From Gremmenia infestans (taxonomy: Eukaryota > Ascomycota > Leotiomycetes > Helotiales > Hamatocanthoscyphaceae), in contig JAFEVB010000021.1 in assembly GCA_032629725.1 (NCBI GenBank), positions 496,001 through 560,000 on the forward strand: a DNA stretch of 64,000 nucleotides, written 5' to 3'. Below, piece after piece: positions 55,383-64,000 of this stretch. A program made the translations under genes and the position numbers. The notes below the pieces were generated by a model. The model had not been told where the DNA came from. It searched no databases and saw nothing but the letters and a program-made list of their open reading frames with translations. Every line of letters starts with the position of its first letter. Positions within the stretch are counted from its first letter, which is position 1.

Positions 55383-56570
55383 TTACTCGCAAGGGTCAAC
55401 CCAAGCATCGAGCGCCAAGTTCTTCAGCAAAGATGAAAACCCAGCTACGCCACAGTCCTTCGACCTGACATCAGCAGCTATACTGTTAGGCGCACCGTCT
55501 GGGTATTCGATATGAAAGACCGGCTTGCCGGCAGTAATGAAAGGTTGGAAAAGATCGCATTCGTCATATTCTGCGCACTGTTCATTAACCTGCCATTCCA
55601 TGATAGGTAGTGTCGTTTCCACCAGCCCTCCTGCATTCTTCAGACCAATCGACATTCCGCGGGAGTGAGCAGCGTCGGCAAGAAACGTCAGGTAGTCCAC
55701 AGCATCATCTTCTGTGAGACCAACCCCGTTGGCATTGTCGTAGGCGTCTACGTTATCCGGATCGACGCCATCGCATCCCTTAGTCTGCGCCTGCTCGATA
55801 CGAGCAGTCATGATGGCGCGGACGTTGGCTGAATTGGTGTTCAACCACCACTCGCCTTCCCAGCCATCCATCGCTAATCCCTTGTCACTTGCCAGAAAAG
55901 AAGCAGCATCTGAACGCCAATCCTCGTAGGAACCCGCGGAGAAATAGCATATGACTTTCTTGTTGTTGGATTTGAGGTTGGCAATGGTTGTTGCGTCGTT
56001 GTCGAAAAGATCGATATCGTACACTTCGGCTGCATAGCTGACATCGGTAACTGCCCCTGTGAGTTGGATCTGCCACTGTGTTCCAGCTGCTGGCTTCCAG
56101 TATGAGCCAGAACTTGTTGAAGAGGCACTTGATGCTGCTAATGCTAAGACGTTTGAGCTTTTTGAAGTAGTTGAAGCTCCAGAGGAGGATGTGTTAGTGA
56201 TTGATGGAGATGAAGAAGACGACACTGTGGAAAAGCTTGAAGATGACGGCGCAGTATCGTCGTCATCTTCGTCGTCGTCGTCTCCTGTGGGAGTTGGGAT
56301 AGGCGAAGTTGTTGAAGTGCCAGTTCCAACCAAGCTTCGTGTGAAATTCTTAACGAACCCCGTTCCTGACGGGTAGGACATCGAGGTAGCTACCGCGGAG
56401 CCATTGGAGGTCGACGTAGGTTTGTAGGTTTGGCTACGATGGTGATGGTTAGTGGAATGTGCCCCTCCACCTTCCTCTCCACGCCAATCACGCCCATAGA
56501 TGGCAGCACCGGAAGATGAATGAATAAACACTGCACTAAACGCAAAAAGAGTGTTAAGGATTGAATGCAT
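55383..56570 (-). CDS. secreted GH114-type glycoside hydrolase
   Basis: A single exon of 395 residues. It starts with a signal peptide (about 1-22, LFAFSAVFIHSSSGAA). A Ser/Thr/Asp linker of roughly 100 residues contains a run of Asp (DDDDEDDDD) and many Ser. The catalytic domain (about 158-395) has WQIQLTGAVTDVSYAAEVYD, IDLFDNDATTIANLKSNNKKVICYFSAGSYEDWR, CDGVDPDNVDAYDN and GLKNAGGL. These features match glycoside hydrolase family 114 (endo-alpha-1,4-polygalactosaminidase type). Such enzymes cut galactosaminogalactan-like polymers of fungal walls and biofilms. There is no GPI signal. Whether it acts on its own wall or on competitors cannot be told. Confidence 0.9.
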   Translation of the reverse strand: MHSILNTLFAFSAVFIHSSSGAAIYGRDWRGEEGGGAHSTNHHHRSQTYKPTSTSNGSAVATSMSYPSGTGFVKNFTRSLVGTGTSTTSPIPTPTGDDDDEDDDDTAPSSSSFSTVSSSSSPSITNTSSSGASTTSKSSNVLALAASSASSTSSGSYWKPAAGTQWQIQLTGAVTDVSYAAEVYDIDLFDNDATTIANLKSNNKKVICYFSAGSYEDWRSDAASFLASDKGLAMDGWEGEWWLNTNSANVRAIMTARIEQAQTKGCDGVDPDNVDAYDNANGVGLTEDDAVDYLTFLADAAHSRGMSIGLKNAGGLVETTLPIMEWQVNEQCAEYDECDLFQPFITAGKPVFHIEYPDGAPNSIAADVRSKDCGVAGFSSLLKNLALDAWVDPCE

Positions 56571-57803
56571 AATGAATGGAAGTTGAAATGAAAGTGTTTA
56601 AAATGAAAGTGGCAAGGAAAGTGTATACAGGAGAATTCAACGTATGTGCGAATGGTGACAACACAATGAAAGAGATTGGATGGCTATACTTATATATGAT
56701 TTGAGTCGAGGTGTTTTCCCGCACTTCTTGACCATGGCATGTTTACCCCTGGAGGATGTAATTAGTGAGGCTCGCGAGATAACTTGGCAAGGCGCGATGG
56801 ATGCCAGACCTGTCAAAAAATGTTTCGGATTCTGACGTGAGTTTTTCCCATCCAATCATAGAATAATGTCAGTGCCTCGAGAATACACACACTCGCATAT
56901 CTCCTTTAGGAATGGTAGGTTTATGGACAATAGTGAAAGGGCACCACAGAACTTTCTGGGGAAGTTGGGGTTAAGTGGCTAGCTGGTACTGCAAAGGGAC
57001 GGTACCTTACCTATGGCCCGTGTCTGTGCCTCCGGTGAACTGTTTACTCGAACGAGTACCGAAGAAGGATAGAGACACCAGTGAGTGTATTAGTGATAAA
57101 GCGCGTGGTGATTAAGGGAGTACAGTACAGTACCTAACCTATGTAGGAATGATAGCTCGTAGCTATGCAGTATGTAAGACTTACCTTAGTATTCCACGAA
57201 GACAGTAGCTTTAGTGATGTCTATTGAGCTCCATCGAGTAGAAAAGAACCTTTGTGATGTTTGATGTTTCAAAGTGAAGGGTGGCTTGAACTGGCGGCGA
57301 ATAGAATTTGACGCTACCGTACTGGAAAGAAGGGGTAATGTAACCTCACCTTATACCGAGGTATTACTACGTAATATCTCATAAACAAGACATTTCCGCA
57401 TATTATACGCTTCCTCATATTACACTATACAGGGGCTGCTATTGATAAGTCCGTTTTTCTGGTGGCAATTTCCTAATGTCAGGACGTCGGAATTCTCGGG
57501 AAGATGAGACTGCAGTGGGAGCGGGAGTGGTGCTAACTGGACATCCCCTTATTCTATTGCACTTTCTCCAGGCGACTGACAACAAACAGTCTCTCACCAA
57601 ATGATTGAGTACCAGATTGGGCGTGTCATCCCGATGGAATTACTCTAGCTAAGCTTTGCAATAGCTATAGAGTACTGCGAGCAACACAACACTAAAGAAC
57701 ACAATCAGTGATACAAACGAAGATTAGGTAGAAAGGACATGTTAAATGGTATCATAAATCACTACCTAAAACATACAATATGAATCGCAAGATGCGCTCA
57801 TCC
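56571..57803. other. intergenic, no gene seen
   Basis: 1.2 kb between two minus-strand genes with no supported frame. A GTACAGTACAGTACC string occurs at about 57,120-57,135. Confidence 0.5.
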
Positions 57804-59488
57804 TTAAGATCCAACCTTCAACTCATCCACCTTCTCCGCAACACCCCTAACCTCACCTTCCTTCAACTCCGTCCTCTTCCAATCCCAATAATTCTTCCTC
57901 ACCCTGTCGTACTTGTCGCCCAGCAACCTTAACGCCGTATCCGCCTTGACATTCTCCCCCTTCTCAGCCCAGATATCAGCCAACAAGTCAAGCGCATGAC
58001 TACTCTTAACATCCTCTTCCTCACCTTCCCCAATTTTCACAAACTCACCCCCAAACCACTCCAGACTCCCCAACTTCCTCCCACCTTTCCTCAGCACGCC
58101 CCTCAAGTAGTTCCACGGACTTTGGTTCTGTGGGGCCTCAAAAGTAGCCGCTTCTGCGAACTCGATTTCCCTCTTTAATACCCCATCAGGAATCTTAGGA
58201 TCGTGCTCGGTAGCTTTCGAGCCCTGCGTCGCGTATTTGGGGTCTGAGAATACGACGAAGAAACGGTGCGACCATGCACTGTTATTCCTGACATCCCTAC
58301 GCAGCAAGTCTTCAATAGACCTTAGCTCCGTCTCGTTGAACATATCTAGTTTCCAACATAGGTATTGGCGATATGACCACACATGATAGTTCTTACCATC
58401 CTGCTCGAACATCTGCGTCATAAAACCCCTCTCACTTTCCTCTAAAGACTTAATGGCTTCCGGAGAGATGGTTGGGATTAGATGGTCGATGAGCAGTTGG
58501 CGGTGGTGCCAGATCTGGTAGTTCTTTTGATTTTCGAGCGCAACTTCATTTACCCATTCTAGTTCTTCTATGAGTGATGATTGAAGGGAGAACAGCGTGG
58601 AGGCCCGGTACAGCCACACGGTGTAGTGGGCGGGGTTGAGAGAGATGATGTGTTCGGTTAGGCGGAGGACACGGGGACTGTGTTCTTTTGCTGCTATTAT
58701 TGCGCGGAGGTAACCCATTGCTGTAAATATCTGTTAGATAAAGAGGGCAGGAATTAGAAAGAGAAGTATACCTTCGGCGTATTCATCCGTATATGCTATT
58801 TGAGCCAATGCTCCCTCCCCATCATCCTGCGGTATAGGCACCACATCATCCCACTCCGGATTGCCTTCATAAAGCCCCATTCTCTTTCCCTGGAGTAACC
58901 CAATAAGTTTTCTTCTATTTTTCTCGTCCTCAACAGCTCCCTCAAAAGTCTCCCCTTCCTGTATCTTTTCCCTCCGGTCTCTAAACCGCACACTCTCCCT
59001 CCGCAATTCCTGCAACTGCCGTTCCCTTTTTCTGTACTGCGCGTACTCCTCTACTTTGTAGGTCCCCAGTTCCTGTCCTCTACTATCCTTCCCAAGGTTT
59101 CTAGGTTGTGATAGTGGGATAGGGATATTCTGCTTCTCGACCGCGGCCCAGAATTCCTTCTGCTGCGGAGAAGGCCAGGATTTCCAGACGCCCGTCTCGA
59201 GGAAGCGAGAGTTTGCGTATGCAGATTTCTCAGTGGGTGTAAGGGATGATAGGCCCTTGGTTTGTGCGAGCGTGAGAAAGGGCCGCGAAGACTGGTATAG
59301 ATCTTGGTGGAGGGCGGAGATGGAGGGGTCTATTAGAGCTTTTGTCAACAAAGTTGCGGCTGCAGGTTTGCAAGAGAAACAAATTCAATGGGGAAGCTTT
59401 AGAGGCATAACTTGAGTAGCATACATTCTTTTGATGGCTCTGGAGCTCTAGGTTGAGCTTTTGGAGGTTTGGAGGCTTTTGGTGCCAT
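57804..59488 (-). CDS. RAM2: farnesyltransferase/GGTase-I alpha subunit with N-terminal extension
   Basis: Three exons (59488-59425, 59359-58772, 58720-57804) with introns of 65 and 51 nt give 522 residues. The alpha subunit pairs with different beta subunits to prenylate CaaX proteins such as Ras and Rho. The classic part starts at about residue 182 (MGLYEGNPEWDDVVPIP). It contains PPTA repeats such as NPAHYTVWLYRA, NYQIWHHRQLLIDH, NYHVWSYRQYLCWKL, NNSAWSHRFFVVF and NQSPWNYLRGVL. From that internal ATG (58880) the protein would have 341 residues, the normal size. The first ~180 residues (KESATLLTKALID, LTPTEKSAYANSRFLETGVW, a charged coil at about 120-150) belong to no family I recognise. 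All exons read through in one frame, so a fused domain is plausible. A separate gene or upstream transcript is the alternative. Confidence 0.88.
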
Positions 59489-59771
59489 TGTTATGTCGAG
59501 GTGGGGGAATTCACATCATTCAGGAATGTCAGCCGCAGCCTCGCGTACCAAGAACAATAGTAAGGGGCTTTCAAAGAACATTGTGCATGATAGTATGTTC
59601 ATAATTACACTTCTTGCGTTGTTGTCTATTCTATGGCTTTTCTGTTTGAATTATTCAGCAATATTGCTGTGAATACATAGATAAGTCTTGCGTCTCTTAT
59701 AAGCCCAATAGCTGAAACCTAATATCTGGTTACTCCCTTTTGTACAGCCTGCTCTTGCCAGCGTGATCTAT

Positions 59772-61455
59772 CTAATCTTCTACCCTCCAAAATTTCCATG
59801 CGTCTCGATGGCCCGTCTCACCACGCACCCCAACAAGTTCTTCGACGCCTTCGATACCATCAGCATTCAGGAACTTCTCTTGGTCAATCTCCTCTCCTCC
59901 ATCCTCATCCTCCATTCCATTTTTAAGCACAGCTGGCCAAAGAACCCCGACTCCGTCACAGCCTAATGTCGTCTCGAACGTGCGATAATTTTCGTCGTCC
60001 AACGATTCTTCTAAGCGTTTCATCCTTTGAGGTGTAATATCTGGCTTAAGTAAAGTAATTGCGCAGCCTCCTCCACCAGCACCAGTCAGTTTGGTCCAAC
60101 CAATACCCTCGTGGTCAACCAACTCCCGTATCCGCTCTAATCGGGGATGTGATACTCCCAAAGCTACAAGAAGCCCATGATTGACCGTCATTAGACTCCC
60201 TACCTGTTCTAAGCTCGACAGCTCTTCGTTGTCAAAATCTTCGTGTCCAATCAATGCCGCAGCTCCTTCTGTGACCTTTCCTATCGCATGTAATATAGAC
60301 TCAGTGATCTGAGGGTGCTTTTCTTTCAACGCTGCAACTTTTGCAACCTCAAATGCAGTAGATTTCGCCTGCTTGGTATCAACTAGTAGTAATGGTAGCT
60401 CGGGGAAATTCCAGAGGGGATCGACGCGGGGTGGCTTATTGTAATTCGATCGTTGGAAAACAACGGCCTTTCCTTGGGTCGCAACTGTATTATCCACCCC
60501 AGAAGGGTTACCGTGTATGCACATTTCTCCTACAAAAGCCCATTTGTTGATACGATCTATCTGCAAGCGCCCTTCCTCGGCTGGTTGATCGGGGTGAGGT
60601 CCGGAAAGTGTGCGAATTTGCAACAAGAGGGCGGCCGAGAGACAGACAGATATGGAAGCACTGCTGCCCAAGCCCGCAGCAATTGGTATTGTCGATCGAA
60701 GAGTGTATAAACATCCGTTAAAGGATGGAGAACCAAGGGAAAGTAGTAAATACAAAAAGCAAGAAGCAGAGTTCTTGTGGACCTTTCGAATGTCATCTGC
60801 AACTCCCACCGAGACCGTTTCAAGATGCGGTTGCAGAGCTTCTACGAGATCTTTGTCGAGCTCGGTGACAAGGTCGTAATAATACTTCTTCTTGGAAGGA
60901 TGTGAGAAGGTAGCCCACGGAAGGTCGTCTATATTCCAGGTATGCGAGAGATTGATATCGGGAAATCGGAGGGATATTGTTCGTTTTGACTTGGAGAGTG
61001 CTGTGACGAGTAGATAGGAGCGAAGAGAAATTGCAGCAGCAATGGCAGGCTGTTTCCTAGTCAGCAAGCACGCGTTGATGCAAAGCCCGACGCACCTTTC
61101 CATGGACTACTGCATGCTCCCCGAAGACGATGACCTTGCCGGGAGCCGACACCATGAAAGACGGCATCATGGGGGACGATTGCTTCCTGTTCAAAGGCGA
61201 TCTGGGACTCTTGAGACCATTGTTATGGATCTTGGTATTCTCCATGTCGTCGGCCAGCCCATTGATACGAACGCTGCTTCCATTTGAATGAGGCGGCATA
61301 CCCGAGGAGGGCGAGTTCGGTGAGGTGTCAGACGGGGACGGGGTCTCGAAATGTAGGGAGGCTGTAGTTGTAGTTGTGGTACTCGAACTTGATCGCGAAT
61401 GGTTCTTGGAGTTCTGCGACTTTGCGCCAATAGACCTTCGGGTCCGGCTGGTCAT
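59772..61455 (-). CDS. ERG12: mevalonate kinase
   Basis: Two exons (61455-61096 and 61049-59772) around a 46-nt intron (GTGCGT donor) give 545 residues. It phosphorylates mevalonate with ATP in the cytosolic isoprenoid/ergosterol pathway. GHMP-kinase marks are SAPGKVIVFGEHAVVHGK (about 103-120, substrate binding), PIAAGLGSSASISVCLSAAL (ATP loop) and TKLTGAGGGGCAITLL (third motif). GNPSGVDNTVATQG is the usual region near the catalytic Asp. The first ~100 residues are a Ser/Thr/Pro-rich extension with no clear targeting signal. An internal start (MPPHSNGS or later) is possible. The gene lies 283 bases upstream of the prenyltransferase alpha-subunit gene on the same strand, which depends on the same pathway for its substrate. 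Confidence 0.95.
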
Positions 61456-64000
61456 TGCACGGTGTTCATGCTATGTGTGGGTGAATGCGACAGCGACTGC
61501 AATTACAGTGAAGGACAATAAGATCTTTGTTTGTGTAGATACTGCACGTACCGAGTAGGTAGGGCGAGGCGATCACTGCAGGCCGTCGAGGGCTGCACCG
61601 GTGGACCGACTACTGGCTGGCTGGTGCACCACCTCGACCACCCACCCCCACCGTCACCTGGAGTTCCGGGGTTCTCTGGCCATCCTTTCCTAAACTAGTA
61701 AGCCTAAGTGAGCCTGAGCATGGCCGAGCAAGCCTATAAGAATTAACCCTTGCGTTATCCCCTTTTCCAGAATACAGGGACAGGTACGAAGTGACTTCTT
61801 CTTCTCCGACTTACTCCATACTTCATCTGGGTACCTAAACATATAAAGTAGATGTAATTACAATATCAACCGAAGATAAAGTCTTCTTAATTTTCCGATT
61901 AGCTATTTCACGTGGTTTTGCTATATAAGCTTCGGAATTTCGGAATCCGATGTCTAAGGTATTCATTCTGCATAGAGACCTGCGCTTTGCGATACCACCC
62001 ACACCTGCGTCTTCACCTCCCGATTCGGCGCCTCTTTTACATCCAGGTGTTTGATCGGGACTGCTTGGTCTTTTTATAGGCAAAAAGGGAAATCAATATA
62101 TATGCTGTTTCTAACTCTAATGCTCTTCTGGAACCTTGGTAATACGCACCTTTACATTCTGCTCTTATAAACCTTTGGGTGTGGATGAATTTCCCCACCT
62201 TGTCATAAACTCCACACCAAGTTCTTGGCCCCCAATGTATGTCTATCTAGAGTTCTAGATCTTAAATGACCATCCTGTGCCGAAGTTCATTCCGCTACTT
62301 GTACCACACTTGTATCTCTCTCTATTCAGTATTCACTCGCATTAACGTCCGATTCGCAGAAAGCTACCTTACTATAAGAAGCTGCGGAGTTGCCCCCTTT
62401 TAAGCGACCCGGACATGGCTCCGTAACATATCACCTACTTTTATCACTTCAGACATTAGTATGTAGTTCGAGACTCATATTCAAACTTTACAGTAGCCGG
62501 TTCTCTATACTACACAGTCCTTTTATTGTGCTATGCGAGGCAAAGATAGTGTAATACATTATGCGCTTCCTGCTCAAGCTAAGAGCACCTGACCTCAAAC
62601 AGTATGCACTCTCTATCTACCATGTCTCTATCCCCGGATCAACAGCGCAGAACCCCATAGATTTTCTATATACTACTACACTTGATATTATATTGCATTA
62701 GATCGAATGTCCGTCGAGTAAAGCTGTGGTGTCTGAACTCGTGGTGTGAAATGTGCATTGTTGCACAAAAGTCATAACCCCCATAATAAAGCGCAAACTG
62801 AGGTACACTGGACCGGTGAACTTTTGTATTTTTCCCACACACTCCATATTTCAAAGACCAATGAGTTTGGGTTTGCACTCTCATATTAATCCACACATGA
62901 GATCATCGAGGTCTCACTCTTCCTTGAAAGCGAACACTAAGGTATAGCTTGGTTGTCCTTCGCTTATAAGCTGGATATGTTAAGGAAAACTTCTTAAAGA
63001 AAAGTATGATGCGAAGCAAGGGTTCTCCGGGATACTCATGGGTCTACCTCATTGATTTCATAGAAATGATTCTCTGTTCTATTGGTTGTACTTAGGAGAC
63101 CAGCAAGGACAGTGACAGTAAGTGAGACATCGGGGGCTATACAAATGTGAAAATCTACAATTAAAAATAAGATAGGCCTCGCGCCGCCATCTTTAGAGGT
63201 CAGCTAAATCCAAGGAGCGTATGGAATATCTCCTGGAAGATGGGGTATGACTTTGTTAGAACGCATGCGAAATAATTTGAAAGGGATAAAGTGTTCGGCT
63301 AAGAGAGCTTGCTTGGATATTGCAAAGAGTTGTTTGATGGATATCTGGATTCAGACAGCCGCAGTATAGTAGGATATGATATTCTATTCCTTGAATACTG
63401 TACTGAGAGGTGTATAAAATCATGTAATCTTCTACCTTAGGTAAGGAACAGGGCTCAATATCCGGTTATACACCCCACTCGTCTCTTTCCATCTTTGACC
63501 AACCATGTCCTCAGTATTCGCAAGTATTATCAAGCAGTCGGCAGATTGATTCCCGTAGTCTTATCCCTAGAGTCCGTAGACATCAATCAGCCTCCTCAAG
63601 CTCTTTGAACAGCGTAGAATATCTCCTTGAAACCCCCGCGCGTCTTTCAATAAACCATAGAATTCATATCTACCATCTTCATACTCAACAGCCTCCGCTC
63701 AGAAGCTTGAAGGCGCCTATCTGTCCCTACCAACCACGGCGTTGGACTCCTGTCGTTCCATGCCGCCTTTCAATGCAATTCGGATACTTCACAACAACTT
63801 CAATCTGCAAAGGGAGATTGAGATTGTGCCTTTAAGGCTTCAAAATCGGAAAGGCTTTTGTCCGAAAACAGGTAGGTAGATCTTGCCGTTTGAATTGTCC
63901 ATACATTCATCGTGCGAACGCTTAGTTTAATCTTGTGCCTTGCGTATAGGTAGCAAATGAGATCCTATCTTGTAGAGATAGGGATCCGGATTTAATGCTC
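61456..64000. other. right flank, no supported gene
   Basis: The first few hundred bases are the mevalonate kinase promoter (GGCTGGCTGG and CACC-rich strings at 61,590-61,660). Beyond that, only short domain-free frames of mixed strand occur. No tRNA or rRNA was recognised. Confidence 0.5.

Noticed and set aside
1..64000. CRISPR array or prophage
   Set aside because: No regularly spaced identical repeats of 24-40 bp with unique spacers; all genes are fungal with introns.

Overview
The window is nuclear DNA of a filamentous ascomycete (Pezizomycotina). Protein-coding genes carry short introns (about 46-80 nt, GTRNGN donors, CTAAC/CTGAC-type branch sites, CAG/TAG acceptors). The gene set is typical of such fungi: a HET-domain incompatibility gene, NmrA-like and SnoaL-like proteins, a GH114 protein, the CAF-1 large subunit, ARP10, GEN1/Yen1, mevalonate kinase and a farnesyltransferase alpha subunit. 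Several families look closest to Leotiomycetes/Helotiales; that is my inference from recall, not a search. I see no bacterial, viral or plasmid backbone.

Layout. 1-5,000 is gene-poor, with a multiply frameshifted relic (2,277-4,754). A HET-domain gene (5,094-7,211, -), an unsecreted GH18 hydrolase (7,782-8,889, +) and a short-chain dehydrogenase scrap follow. Next are an AIFM2/FSP1-like flavoprotein (9,961-11,339, -), a PAF-acetylhydrolase-like protein (12,538-14,216, +) and a truncated SGNH/CE3-like esterase remnant (15,203-15,689, +). 16,455-20,241 (-) holds the CAF-1 large subunit and a Ser-rich conserved protein. 20,242-25,638 is a 5.4-kb stretch with no gene I can support. 25,639-34,355 is accessory: flavin-reductase-like protein, SnoaL-like protein, an orphan YG-repeat protein, a probable LTR relic and an NmrA-like protein. 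35,558-45,088 is a conserved block: mitochondrial seryl-tRNA synthetase, ARP10, GEN1 and a BTB-like protein. 45,896-50,700 has an aldehyde dehydrogenase with an apparent 2-nt frameshift and a conserved unknown. 50,759-61,455 carries a calponin-homology/coiled-coil protein, a GH114 protein, a farnesyltransferase alpha subunit with an unusual N-terminal extension, and mevalonate kinase. The last 2.5 kb shows no convincing gene.

How genes work together. There is no clear biosynthetic cluster. The clearest functional pairing is mevalonate kinase (isoprenoid supply) beside the prenyltransferase alpha subunit that uses the pathway's end product. CAF-1 and GEN1 belong to genome maintenance, ARP10 to dynactin, and the CH protein probably to actin.

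The most unusual non-coding signal is a dispersed repeat. A decamer TTGCTGTCAA occurs in pairs or triplets at 17-18-bp spacing, at several AT-rich intergenic sites (23.7, 25.0, 34.8, 42.5, 53.6, 54.0 and 54.7 kb). Two of these sites form inverted ends of a possible ~1.17-kb element (53,581-54,749). I read this as the signature of an undescribed or unrecognised DNA-transposon/MITE family. Spliced models were worked out by hand from reading frame and splice signals, so exon borders are predictions.
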